From Didymodactylos carnosus (Eukaryota > Rotifera > Eurotatoria > Philodinida > Philodinidae): a stretch of DNA of 25,902 nt. Both the position numbers and the translations under genes were made by a program. The notes under the pieces are model-generated. The model had not been told where the DNA came from. It saw only the letters and a program-made list of their open reading frames with translations, and did not search any database. Shown one piece after another: positions 14,236 through 23,886 of the stretch (positions within the stretch are counted from its first letter, which is position 1; every line of letters starts with the position of its first letter). Location of the stretch: assembly GCA_905250885.1 (NCBI GenBank), contig CAJNOQ010002153.1, positions 1 through 25,902 of the forward strand, read 5' to 3'.

Positions 14236-15073
14236 GTATTCAGAATGAAATAGCAAAATCTCATGTTGAATGACAGATATTATTGTCAATTAATCCCACT
14301 ATTACCAAATTAGTCTTTTAATTTTCTATAAATCATCTAGTATAAGATGAAAAATGATAAGTTACAAGCAAATGTTGATAGTAAAGCGATGTAAAATCTT
14401 AAATAAACAAAGTATTATCATTTTGAAGAGATCTGTAGTTAGCCATAGTTTTATTTACCTTTTCATCCATTGTAAACCGTACATTGTTAGATATTTTAAT
14501 TTGGAAATAGAAAAAGCTTCATGGCTAATCTACTTTAAATGCACATTACTTAAATTAAGGAATTTTTAACTTCAATAGTGAAAAAATAACATTCAATTCT
14601 TGGCACAGTTTAAAACATTAATTTAAAAATACTAAAAATAGCACCAATTAACTATTATTGATAGTCAGATGCATTTGTTTTCTTAAAGAGAAAGAGCGAG
14701 AAAATACCGCAGTCAATTCCCATACATGCCGTGATGATTGTGGTATAACGAGTCACCAAAACAAGTATATGTACTAATAAACCAAAATTATGTGAAACTG
14801 AAGTCGTAAAGTAACTAACTATTTTATATATCACATTTCCCCACAGTGAGGCTTTTGACACAGATGTCTAAATGACATACACATCTTATTTTATTTGTAT
14901 TGCATTTTATATTGTAAAGACAGAAAAGCAAACACATTATTAAATGCAGCTTTTTGCCATACGACCACATTAGATGATTTATAGACATTTATGAGACTAG
15001 TTTGATAATAGTGGGATTAATTGACGATAATATCTAGCATTCAACATTACATTTTGATATTTTATTCTTTATT
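14236..15073. mobile_element. Non-autonomous element with ~100-bp terminal inverted repeats
   Basis: Arms at about 14236-14340 and 14962-15073 are reverse complements. The longest shared stretch is GTCAATTAATCCCACTATTA and its complement; an inner shared stretch is CTATAAATCATCTA. The inner ~620 bp are unrelated to each other and have no transposase-like frame. A TA dinucleotide borders both outer ends, so a TA target (mariner-like) is possible, but the ends are diverged. Confidence 0.75.
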
Positions 15074-15459
15074 ATGACTGGTACGTGATGAATTTCGATA
15101 CTTGATACCTTTTAAATTCACAGAAAACTATTCTTTTTCTTGCTCTGTGCTTTAATCAATAGTTTTGCTCGCAATCGTATGATGTATGCACATCACACAA
15201 ATACAAATAGTAATGGTTAGCGAAAAAAGCAAAAACAAAAACAAAAATTAAAAGATAGTTTTATAACGGGAACATGTAACTGATTAAAAGAAGACTTTAA
15301 CAAGTTGAAACCAAAAAAAACAAATACATCGAAGAATTTCTTTTAATACAAACATAAGAAATAGCCTAAAGACGGTACAGAATTATAAATATTTTAAAGA
15401 AAATAAATATTTACTGATGATGTAAAAAATAGAAAAACAAATTACTAATTGAATAAACG

Positions 15460-18060
15460 CTAACCACTTTTTTGTTCTGTTTTCTTTCGTGTTTTTCTCG
15501 GCCGCGTATCTGTTTCTTTTTCATCTATGTTATCAGCTACTTTTTTTGAACCAATTGGTAAATTTAACAGAGCAGATCGAATTGATTTCAATAAGGGATA
15601 ATCATCTTCATTTATTACCCGATTACCTAAAATAAAATGTACTATATATTCTGTTGATACTCACACACACACATATTAAAATATTTATCCGGCACTGATT
15701 AAACATAGTGTGAAGGAGTAGGTATGAACAAAAACGTTCAACTAAATTAACGTTCAGAAAATTGTTTTTTTTATTAGAAAATTAAGAGTAATAATATTAT
15801 AGTCTGACTTATTAGAAAGTTTCATTGGTCAATATAAGAAATATCCTACTACTAGAACAAGTTTTAAGAGTACCCATAGATATGGAATATAAACAGATCA
15901 GAATGTCATCTATTACTTGCTCATATTAAGTTTTTTTTCCTTCTACTAGACTAGTCACATTTGAGTTTTCTTAATAGGGCTTCATCACTTGATAATTTGG
16001 TTATAAAAAAACAAAAAACAAAGAGTGGTTCTATCTTTCGTCAGAAACTAAATAATCGGTTAGAAAAACTCAAATAGGCTTTTATCTTGTAGTAACACTA
16101 AATTTACAATTACTTACCCGTTTTTGTTTGTGTTAAACCGTTCACTGTTCCTTCAATGTCTTTATCATTTTCTGCGTAAGAGAGCATTAGCGCTTTTTGT
16201 TCCAAAGATAACCGACTAAAATTTAAAGTACGGATCAAGTTTAAACTTTTCAAAATGACAAAAGAAATGAAATACATACGTTGGCACTTTTATTTTGATA
16301 TGAACATAGTGATCACCTGTTCCTGGACTATGAATACGTTTGATGCCTTTGCCAATTAGTCGAAAACGTTGATGCGACTGAGTTCCAGCAGGTACCTAAA
16401 CATAAGAGATAAACATCATAGATGAAAATATGGAGTAGCTTTTCGTTAACATACTTGTAGAAGATGATCTTCATGAATACCTGGAACTTTGATTGTTCCA
16501 CCAAGTGCACATTGTGCTATAGATACGCTGATTTCACTATGAATATCTTCCTTATCTCGTCGAAATTTATCACTGGCTTTCACCTGAAACAAAAGATTTA
16601 ATTAAAAGTTAAGGAGCAAAAAGAAAAATTAGTTCACACTTACTCTGAACGTAATAAATACTTCTTGTACACCTAAATTTAGTCTCATTGTTTGTCCATC
16701 TTCCACACCTAGAGATACAAAAAAAAATAACTATAAACGCATTTTTTTTCATGAACAAATCTTACCCGCTGGTATTGAAATTGATGTTTGTTTTTTCTGT
16801 GCTGTTTTTCCTTTTCCATTACATTCAGAACATGGTTTTGGTATTGTTTCTCGACTTCCATGGCAAGTACGACATGTGGAACGCATAAAAAATGGTCCAG
16901 TTTGAACTGTTTCCTAAACACAGCGAGAATCCAAATGGTATGTTACAAAAAAGATAAATATTTATCAATGATACCATTCCTGTTCCATTGCATGTACGAC
17001 ACTTTTGTGGTTGATAGCCAGATGCACATCGAGTACCATTACACACCTTACACACATCAACAATATTCAAATTAACATTCTTGTTGCAACCACGTACGGA
17101 TTCTTCAAAACTTAAATCCAAAACAAGCTGAAAAAATAAAAAAATACAAAATAAATAGCTGGGACGACCATCGAAAAGATTAAATTACCTGATTTATTCC
17201 TTGTTTGCCGAAGATGTTATCATCTTGATCATTCATCGAATTTTGAGTACCAAAACCTCCACGATGAAATGCATCACCGAAAATTTTCCTGAATAAAATA
17301 ATTGTGAGTTTTCCAAGAATATACTCAAAAAAAGAGTCTGTACCTAAATAATTCTTCTGGATCAACTTGACTTTGATAATATTCATAACCCTTAAAGTCC
17401 TGTCCTGGATCAGGTCCAGGCCCTCTTCGAGGTGCAGCTCCAAATGGATCTCTGCTCATTCCGTACATGTCATATTGTTGCCGTTTGCCATCGTCACTTA
17501 GTACCTAAATGATATGAAATATGTTAAACTTATGCCTAATGTTTTTTTTCTTTCTCTTACTTCATAGGCCTCGGAAACTTCCTGAAATTTTTTTGCTACA
17601 TTTGGATCCTTATTATCTTTGGTTGTATCTGGATGATATTGTTTAGCTAACTACAAATAAATAAATAAAAATCTTTTCACCTATGAAAAATAATTATTCT
17701 CTTACTTGATAGTAAGCTTTTTTTATTTCTTTTGCTGTAGATGACTTCGATACTCCTAATACTTCATAATAATCTTTTTTATGTTTTATCGATGATGTAT
17801 GGATTGTCCTCGAAATAGAGAAAACTACAAAACAAAACAAAACACTAATCCACTGATAAAGATGAAAATAAACTTGTACCTGCCAAAATGTTAGACACAT
17901 AATTATTATTATTCGATAATAATAAGCTTTTAATTGGACTGTGAATACCCACAGTTAACAAACGTTTTGTCATCCATAAATGATTGTTCGTTACAAAACA
18001 TTTGACATAAGGATATGTTGCAAAGGATAAACGAATGATACAATTAGAACACACATACAT
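15460..18060 (-). CDS. DNAJA3: Mitochondrial DnaJ/Hsp40 co-chaperone, DNAJA3 (Tid1)-like, 12 exons
   Basis: Type-I J-protein that stimulates mitochondrial Hsp70. Exons on the minus strand: 18060-17880, 17824-17706, 17650-17561, 17504-17344, 17288-17189, 17127-16975, 16913-16766, 16708-16644, 16583-16455, 16395-16280, 16215-16118, 15626-15460. All are GT-AG with matching phases; the product is 508 residues. Residues 1-75 are basic and hydroxylated with few acids, as in a matrix-targeting presequence. The J domain starts KDYYEVLGV at 77, with HPD at 106-108. A short Gly/Pro/Phe segment follows. The Cys-rich zinc domain has four Cys pairs (243/246, 260/263, 282/285, 296/299), then two beta-rich substrate-binding regions (VEDGQTMRL; QCALGGTIKVPGIH; GDHYVHIKIKVPT). 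The C-terminus is Lys-rich. Repeats 1 and 3 end in Arg instead of Gly. Introns are 55-64 bp except the last (491 bp). DNAJA3 is the best family call; a DNAJA2-type origin is excluded by the presequence and spacing. Confidence 0.95.
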
Positions 18061-18840
18061 CAGAATTTAAAACAATTCCCTATCTAAAATCAGCTTCGAA
18101 TTAATAAAATCTTGACATTTGTCTAAGAACGTTAAAATCTATCGACAGCTATTTTTAATGGGAGTTCGAACTGCTAATATTTCTCTTTTGCATCTTTGGC
18201 TGAACAACGAATTGCGCCTTTCTTGAGCGAACAGGAGAAATTCCTTCATCTTATCCTCTCTCCTTTTTGTTTACCAATAAAGTTCATATCTGATGATTTC
18301 ACCCGTCGTTCAAAAGTGTACAAAAACTAGTAGCAGCACCCGGAAATGTCAAACTTTAATATTCATGCTCCTTTTTATCCGTTAATAGCTGTCAAGATAA
18401 GATACAATGAAAACGAATAGAATATTCGTAGAAACACCAGCGGATTATTTTTATTGTAACTTATCTTCAACCTTACATTAATGAGTAGACACGATACTCT
18501 TCTTGGTGCAAGTTCAGCACAATCAGACGAGGGCAAGTATGAATTCATTATTTTAACAAGTTTTAAAATTCGTTTTTTCTGGAAATCACTCGAGAAATTT
18601 TATTTAAAATAAATTTTGCATACGTTGTGTTATCCAGAAATTGCTCAATGTAGAGTAGCGCTGTTGCTTATGATTTTATATTTAAATCAATGATGAGGAT
18701 CTCTGTAAGTTTTTCATACGCTAATAAAAAGGACATATGAGATGTCACGGGAAAATCCACGTTAAGCGCAGATTTAGATTTTTGATTTGTGATTGCATAT
18801 CGTTATAAAATTACTTATTTGTCGGTGGTCATCGCTCGAG
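18061..18840. other. Upstream region of DNAJA3-like gene with an orphan exon-like frame
   Basis: Holds the promoter side of the minus-strand J-protein gene. On the plus strand, ATG at 18481 opens a 43-codon frame beginning MSRHDTLLGASSAQSDEG. A GC-type donor (AG/GCAAGT context, 18533) and a GT donor (18537) both follow the EG codons. Nothing downstream joins it in frame. In particular, neither donor phase fits the zinc-finger exon at 22586. It may be a first exon whose gene was lost to the transposon nest, or chance. Confidence 0.3.
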
Positions 18841-19285
18841 GACGGTTTTCCTCCCTGTTCCGCCAGTTCTAAGGTGCCGGTAGCGATTTTGACTAAATGG
18901 GAGAATTCCCCCCCTTGTTTAAAACAATTACTCCGTTCATTTTAAAAAATTTACCCCTACTAAAAAAAATTACTCCGAAAAGTTAAAAGCCCTTTTTTTT
19001 TGGTTATCAGCTAAATTTTTAGAGTTGCTCAACAGAAAGTATCTAGTATCTGTTGCGGGCTTCTAACTTTTCCAAAGTATTTTTTTCACATTCAGTATCG
19101 AAAACTGAGTATGACGATTCAAAAACAATTTTGCAAACTTGTGTAGAATTTTTTGTGAAGTCGAGACTTTTACTTCATTAGAACCGAGCTTTAAAAGTAC
19201 CCATACCTTTTTGTTTAATTTTGTTCCACTGCTGAGAAAACTCGTTTTCTAAATCAATGACGAAAAATACGGAAATACACTCGTA

Positions 19286-19630
19286 CACAGGCACAAAAAA
19301 ATTGACCCTAGAACGCGTTCTTATTCCGTTTTTAACGATCAACGTTAAATATCTCATTTAAAACAACGAAAAATGCGCTAAAACAGTCTTTTGAATACCT
19401 TAGAACGTGTTACTTTTGCGTTAAAAACACACAAAACGAGTTTTCAAACGTTCTAGAACGCGTTCCGTAATGTGTTTTTTGATCGTTAAAAACGGAATAA
19501 AAACGCGTAAGAACAGAAAATAAAACAAACGTGATGAAGTACGTTTCTGAAAAACGTGTGAAAACAGGTAAAAAAACGAGGATTTCGTAACACGCTTTTT
19601 GCTGTTTCTAACGATCTTTTTGTGTTTAGG
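19286..19630. mobile_element. MITE with TA target duplication, inserted in palindrome 1 left arm
   Basis: A 345-bp block flanked by TA on both sides; the partner arm has one TA at the equivalent point (CACTCGTATTTTGAG), i.e. the empty site. Ends are imperfect inverted repeats: CACAGGCACAAAAA on the left and, read inward, CCTAAACACAAAAA on the right. It also contains internal inverted repeats around the ATTCCGTTTTTAACGATCAA phrase (about 19324-19343 against 19479-19498) and several ACGCGTT motifs. TA duplication suggests Tc1/mariner-type mobilisation. No transposase is encoded. Confidence 0.75.
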
Positions 19631-19998
19631 TATTTTGAGATTTTAACCATCCGATTTGAATTTTTTTGCAGAACTAGGGTGATATTCGGAATCATCAAAA
19701 ACTGACTAGAATGCGGTACCTCACCGTTCCATTCGACAACTTTGATTTTTTTGAATTTCTCCATCGAAAAAAATCGAGATTTTTCACCCAAAACAAAAGC
19801 TATCCAAAAATCCCCAGACATCTCATTCGAGTCAGTTTTTGATGATGATTCCGAATATCACATGAGTACTGCAAAATAAAATTCAAATCTGGTGGTTAAA
19901 ATCTCAAAATACGAGTGTATTTCCGTGTTTTTCGTCATTGATTTAAAAAAAAACGAGTTTTCTCAACAGTGGAACAAAATTAAAGAAAAAGCTATGCG

Positions 19999-20648
19999 TA
20001 GACCTGTGCGCCGGTCGAAAAATCGGCGGCGGCATGTAACAAAAGTTTTGCGACCAGCAGCGGCGGCGGAGCCTCTTTAAAAGATTTTCCGCCTTTGGCG
20101 GAGGCTAAAGATTATTTAAAACTTTGAATCGTCAGCGGAGGGTGCCACCAAATTTGAATACGAAACTTAGTTTAAGCCAAGATCCATTGTCAATTTCATC
20201 AAACTTTTTATTTTATTTTCAATCAAAATAAGAAGTGAAACAAAAGCTGCACTGTTTTTAGTCGTTAAACATACTATAATTATCATGTATGTATTGTATC
20301 TTACCCAAATTTTCTGGTCCCAAACTGACACGTTTAACAGATAGTATAAGACCAGTTGTAGAAAATATGAAAATGAGGATATAGATGGCAGAGGGCGTAC
20401 TAAACCAGTGATCCATCAAATTTCTTATGACTTTTTTTATCCAAAACTTTATTCCAAAACTTTTTCTATCGGCGGAGGCTTAAATAGGTTTGTACGGCGA
20501 GAACCTCCAAAAGAACTTCCGTGGCGGAGGCGAAATCTAAATTATCCATCAGCGGCGGCGGCGAGGAACTCCAGAAAAGTTCGACGCCTTCGGCAGCGAT
20601 GAGACCGAAAATCTTAGTTATCCATCGGCGGCGTGGCGCATAGGTCTA
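19999..20648. mobile_element. hAT-like MITE with 8-bp target duplication, in palindrome 1 right arm
   Basis: A 650-bp block bounded by TAGACCTGTGCGCC at the left and the complement of TAGACCTATGCGCC at the right. Flanking 8-mers are GCTATGCG (19991-19998) and GCTATGTG (20649-20656). The other palindrome arm contains a single uninterrupted version of this site (GGTATGGGTAC). Inverted TAG-starting ends plus an 8-bp duplication are typical of hAT elements. The interior is patchily GC-rich near both ends with GGCGG/GGCGGAGGC motifs and has no transposase frame. Confidence 0.85.
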
Positions 20649-21129
20649 GCTATGTGTACTTTTAAAGCTCGTTTAATGGCGATTTTAATGAAGTATAAAT
20701 CTCGGCTTCATCTCTTCACAAGAAAACCTACATAGATTTGCAAAACTCTTTTTGAACCTTTTACGAAAAGTGTCTAAGGCATCCATACTGAATAGATCTT
20801 TGACTTCAGCCTCGAACAAACATCATTCTCATACTCAGTTTTTGGTGCTGAATGTGAAAAAAATACTTTCAAAAAGTTAGAAGCACGAAAAAGATGCATT
20901 TCAAAATACAAAGACCACTAATGTTTTTTGAATAACTTTTGAAGAAAAGATACTAGTGACCTATGGTTTTCAGATTATGAAAGAGAACAACCGGGAGCCA
21001 AAGTCTATGTTAAAATGAGCCCTTTCCGACAGCACTACCGTGATGTACCTGTAAAAAATAGAATATCCGAGCCTGCCATTCCAAAAATCCTTATAGTGGA
21101 GTACACATAAGCAGACATTGCTTCTCGTG

Positions 21130-21440
21130 TAGAGACCTGCATAGGCAATTTTTTTTTGTCCATGTCCGTCCATGGCCACGGACAAAAGTGTTTTTCTGTC
21201 CATGTCCATCCATGTCCATGGACAAAAGTGTTTTTCTGTCCATCCATGTCCATGGACAAAAGTTTTTTTTCTGTCCATGTCCATCAGTTTGTCCATGAAA
21301 TGTTCGCGTTTTTTAAATACGTTTTGCGTATGAGAATTTCATTCCTGTTTAGAGACCTGCATGGACAATTTTTTTTTGTCCATGTCCGTCCATAGACAGA
21401 TTTAAAAAAACTGTCCATGTCCATCTAATGCAGGGCTTTA
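21130..21440. mobile_element. hAT-like MITE with GTCCATG minisatellite, in palindrome 2 left arm
   Basis: Begins TAGAGACCTGCAT and ends with the complement of TAAAGCCCTGCAT. It is flanked by 8-mers TTCTCGTG (21122-21129) and ATCTCGTG (21441-21448). The opposite palindrome arm has one related 8-mer (complement of TCTTGTGT context), consistent with an empty site. Inside is a tandem array of about 40-bp units rich in GTCCATG/CCATGGAC. The left terminus recurs at 21350 (TAGAGACCTGCATGG...), so a 91-bp minimal element (21350-21440) may lie inside an end-duplicated copy. The His/Met/Asp-rich open frames here simply translate this repeat. Confidence 0.8.
21158..21290 (+). repeat. 40-bp minisatellite within the MITE
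   Basis: Units begin at 21158, 21198 and 21238 (GTCCATGTCC...GGACAAAAGTGTTTTTCT), then a shortened unit at 21273. Each unit contains the palindromic core GTCCATGGAC or a variant, so single strands could form serial hairpins. Confidence 0.85.
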
Positions 21441-22079
21441 ATCTCGTGGCAATGTTTTTTTTGTTGTCCGGATTAAAGAAACTTCAGAAAATGAATTTTT
21501 CATAGAAGTCGATTTTTCCGCTATGATCGTACTAAAGTAAAAAGCTTCTGGCACCTAAATTTTTCAACCAAATTGCTTCAGATATTTAAAAGTCACTCAG
21601 TTTCGCCCGCTGTATAGTCTAGGAATGTTAGAGTTATTTCTTATACTGAGATTTAAACTGAAGATCACCTTCAGAAGTTTTCTGGAAGATCTATCGAGGA
21701 TTCGCTGTTCTTTTTCTAGTACTGGTCATCAGATCGGATAGAACAATTTTTTTTATGCTCACTCTTCAACTTTCATACAGTTTGGCTGAAAAATGAAAGT
21801 ACTAGAAGCTTTTTATTTTAATACGGTCATAGCGGAAAAATTGAATTTTCTAAGAAATTCATCTTTTGAAGTTTCTTTAATCCAGACAACAAAACAAACA
21901 GTGACACAAGATTCAACGTCTCGAAAAGGTACACCATGGTAGTGCTGTCGGAAAGGACTCATTTTAACATAGATTTTTGCCCTCGGGTGTCCTCTTTCAT
22001 AATCTAAAAACCATAGGTCTCTAGTGTTTTCCCTTCAAAAGTTATTCAAAAACCATGTGTGGCCTTTATATTTTGAAAT

Positions 22080-22585
22080 GGATAATGGATGTTTATTCAC
22101 GAAAAGAATCAAACGTTTTTTATTACAAAAAGTTGTAAGTAAGTTCTGTGAAACTCTCGTCGCATTCCTTTAACAAATAAAATTCCGATAATAAGAACAG
22201 TACACGTTGTTACCATGATTTTCATGGTTTTATCGTAGCTTAAGCGTTTTGGATGCCAGCGTAAATGTAAAGAGAAATTTAGCTTTACACTACATTTAAA
22301 ATGGCATCCAAAAGGAAATGTAAATTGGAAATAATTGAAATATTTCTATGAAATATGTTAGAAGACATCCACTAAACTTTCATCGAAAAGAACGAATATA
22401 TATGAAGGATGTTTTGTGCTCGAATTCAGGATAGAAAGTTCTTGCAGGTAAAACGGATCTGATATGATCAAATTGTAGCACTTGTCTATCAAACGCTTTT
22501 CTGAAGAATTATTACCTGTTTGCCCGTTTTAGTAACAGCAAGAGCATGGTTTTTTTACGCAAAACAGTTAATTCTTTTATTATAG
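22080..22585. other. Upstream region of the zinc-finger gene
   Basis: No coding frame. It contains an imperfect hairpin at 22246-22314 and should contain the promoter and leader of the zinc-finger gene. It ends with a pyrimidine-rich acceptor (TTCTTTTATTATAG) placed directly against the ATG at 22586. Confidence 0.4.
22246..22314. repeat. Imperfect hairpin
   Basis: TTTTGGATGCCA pairs with TGGCATCCAAAA (12 of 12). After a 3x3 mismatch, TAAATGTA pairs with TACATTTA (8 of 8), then AAG/CTT with a small bulge, around a loop of about ten bases. The size resembles a microRNA precursor, but an eroded palindromic MITE is equally possible. Confidence 0.7.
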
Positions 22586-23779
22586 ATGTCAAGTAGCTAT
22601 AAATGTGACGTTTGCGATATTACATGCACAGGCAAAGAGCCCTTCACTCAGCACTTAGTTAGCGCAAAACATTTAAAACGTGTTAATCTACACAAGCAGG
22701 TATAAAATTTTGTTTTCTTTCTCTCTTCCAAATCAATGCTAAATTACTGTAGATCACTTTGTTTTAGGATTCATCTTTCCCAGTCAGTACTATCCTTCAA
22801 TCACCTCTGCTAAGCAGTGCAATAAAGTCGACTAACTCGAGTACAAATACCATCACAACTACTTCCTCAGGATACTGCAGTGATTTAACGAATGATTACG
22901 ATCTATCCACTAATGTCTTACCGTCTTCTTCTACTCAAACAGTTAGTTCTGATACAATGCAACGTCTATTAGAATGGAATCATCCTGATTTACAACCCTA
23001 TTGTGAAGCTTGTCAATTACCATTAACGGTACCAGAAAATGCTGATCTACATTTTTCAAAGAACAATGACGACCATTTTATCAAGAATATTACTAGAAAA
23101 AAAATTTCTGAAAAGCGTTGTGGTCCATTTAATTGTACAATTTGTTGTGAAGAGTTTCCAACGGAAGAGACATGTATAGCACATTTTTCAACTAAAACAC
23201 ATGCAAAAACAATAAACGATAAACAGTATTTGGATAAACTCATCTCTATTTATCGAGCATTTGTTAATTTAAAGAATCTCCGATCACGTCAGCAAGAACA
23301 AGAACAGGAAGAAGGCTGTTTGCTAATAGATCTCAGAATACCATCTATGAACGTCAAAAATTCTTCCACTACAAAAGTAACGCAAGAAGAACAACAAACT
23401 ACAAAACTAATTACTCAAACAGGTTAGTTACACTATTCAGCATGATTATACTATGGCAATTTTTTTCTAACTGAAATCATAGATAAAAAATTCGTCCAAA
23501 AGATCACAAGTGAAAATTTTACTCTTTTATTTTTTCGTAGATGTAAAGAGCGATTCTGGTAGTACGGCGTACGACGAAGACTTCGTAAGTAAAACTGATA
23601 GTTTAACTATTAAAGATTCGGCAACAACAAATAAAGACCAAAGATATAATATTAATCCACCGAATTTAAAGAAATCATTAAATACAAGTTTAAAGAAAAA
23701 ATCATCAACAGATTTGTTTAAAAGCGAAGATTTGTGTCAATCATTAGGAAATGTTGATAAAACAGATTTGATTGAATAG
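22586..23779 (+). CDS. U1/matrin-type C2H2 zinc-finger protein (3 exons)
   Basis: Exons 22586-22699, 22768-23422 and 23541-23779 join in phase to give 335 residues. Finger 1 is Cys7-Cys10-His23-His29 (spacing C-x2-C-x12-H-x5-H), the U1-like type. Finger 3 is Cys161-Cys164-His177-His183 with the same spacing. A degenerate finger 2 has Cys117-Cys120-His133 and His141, with a longer last gap. Ser/Thr-rich linkers separate them and the C-terminal 100 residues are charged and disordered-looking. In the ZNF385/ZMAT/ZNF346 group, fingers of this class bind double-stranded or structured RNA, sometimes DNA; the exact ortholog is unclear. A splice acceptor lies immediately before the ATG, so an untranslated leader exon or trans-spliced leader is likely. 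An earlier coding exon would have to lie across the transposon nest. Confidence 0.88.
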
Positions 23780-23880
23780 AATTATATTACTAAATAGGCA
23801 AGATACTAATTTAAACTGTTTTTGTATAATAAGTTTCTTTTTTTTTGTTTTTATAGTATATTTTTCTATTATTATATAAA

Positions 23881-23886
23881 AATAAA
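23881..23886 (+). promoter_or_regulatory. Polyadenylation signal of the zinc-finger gene
   Basis: AATAAA about 100 bp after the TAG stop, following a T-rich stretch. Confidence 0.7.

Larger units (their letters stand above)
13340..15459. other. Gene-free region with a long-inverted-repeat element
   Basis: No supported gene. It contains the AATAAA-rich 3' end of the 208-codon gene, a small hairpin at 13841-13874 (GTAAACA...TGTTTAC with inner ATCAT/ATGAT), and the inverted-repeat element at about 14236-15073. Open frames at 14354-14569 and 14655-14861 lie inside that element and resemble nothing known; the second is hydrophobic. Confidence 0.4.
19047..20897. mobile_element. Fold-back palindrome 1, carrying two later insertions
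   Basis: A long inverted repeat centred near 19768. Left arm: about 19047-19285 plus 19631-19713. Right arm: about 19824-19998 plus 20649-20897. Paired landmarks include GATATTCGGAATCATCA, TTAATTTTGTTCCACTG, AAATCAATGACGAAAAA and GAATGTGAAAAAAATACTTT with their complements. The two arms are continuous relative to each other only if 19286-19630 is removed from the left arm and 19999-20648 from the right arm. Both blocks have their own terminal inverted repeats, so they are younger insertions. There is no coding capacity. The family is not identified. Confidence 0.85.
20898..22079. mobile_element. Fold-back palindrome 2, abutting palindrome 1
   Basis: A second, unrelated long inverted repeat. 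Left arm: about 20898-21052 plus 21441-21580. Right arm: about 21775-22079. Paired landmarks include TTTTTGAATAACTTTTGAAG, GACCTATGGTTTT, TTTCCGACAGCACTACC, GGATTAAAGAAACTTCA and TTTTTCCGCTATGA with their complements. The left arm is interrupted by the element at 21130-21440 and by about 65 unexplained bases just before it. The boundary with palindrome 1 is at about 20897/20898 with no unpaired DNA between them. Confidence 0.85.

Noticed and set aside
14354..14861. Small open frames between 14.3 and 14.9 kb
   Set aside because: They lie inside the inverted-repeat element and do not resemble a transposase or host protein.
16688..17121. Plus- and minus-strand open frames across the J-protein gene
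   Set aside because: They read antisense to, or run through introns of, the DNAJA3-like exons, which have matching phases and family motifs.
20970..21395. His/Met/Asp-rich open frames with repeated MDMDRK or SMSVHGHG words
   Set aside because: They are translations of the 40-bp GTCCATG minisatellite inside a MITE; they occur on both strands in several frames, as a palindromic repeat would give.
19047..22079. CRISPR-like or other spaced repeat system
   Set aside because: The repeats are inverted arms and a contiguous minisatellite without regular unique spacers, in eukaryotic DNA.
18481..22699. Joining the 18481 exon to the zinc-finger exon at 22586
   Set aside because: With the GC donor the splice creates an immediate stop; with the GT donor it reads out of the zinc-finger frame.
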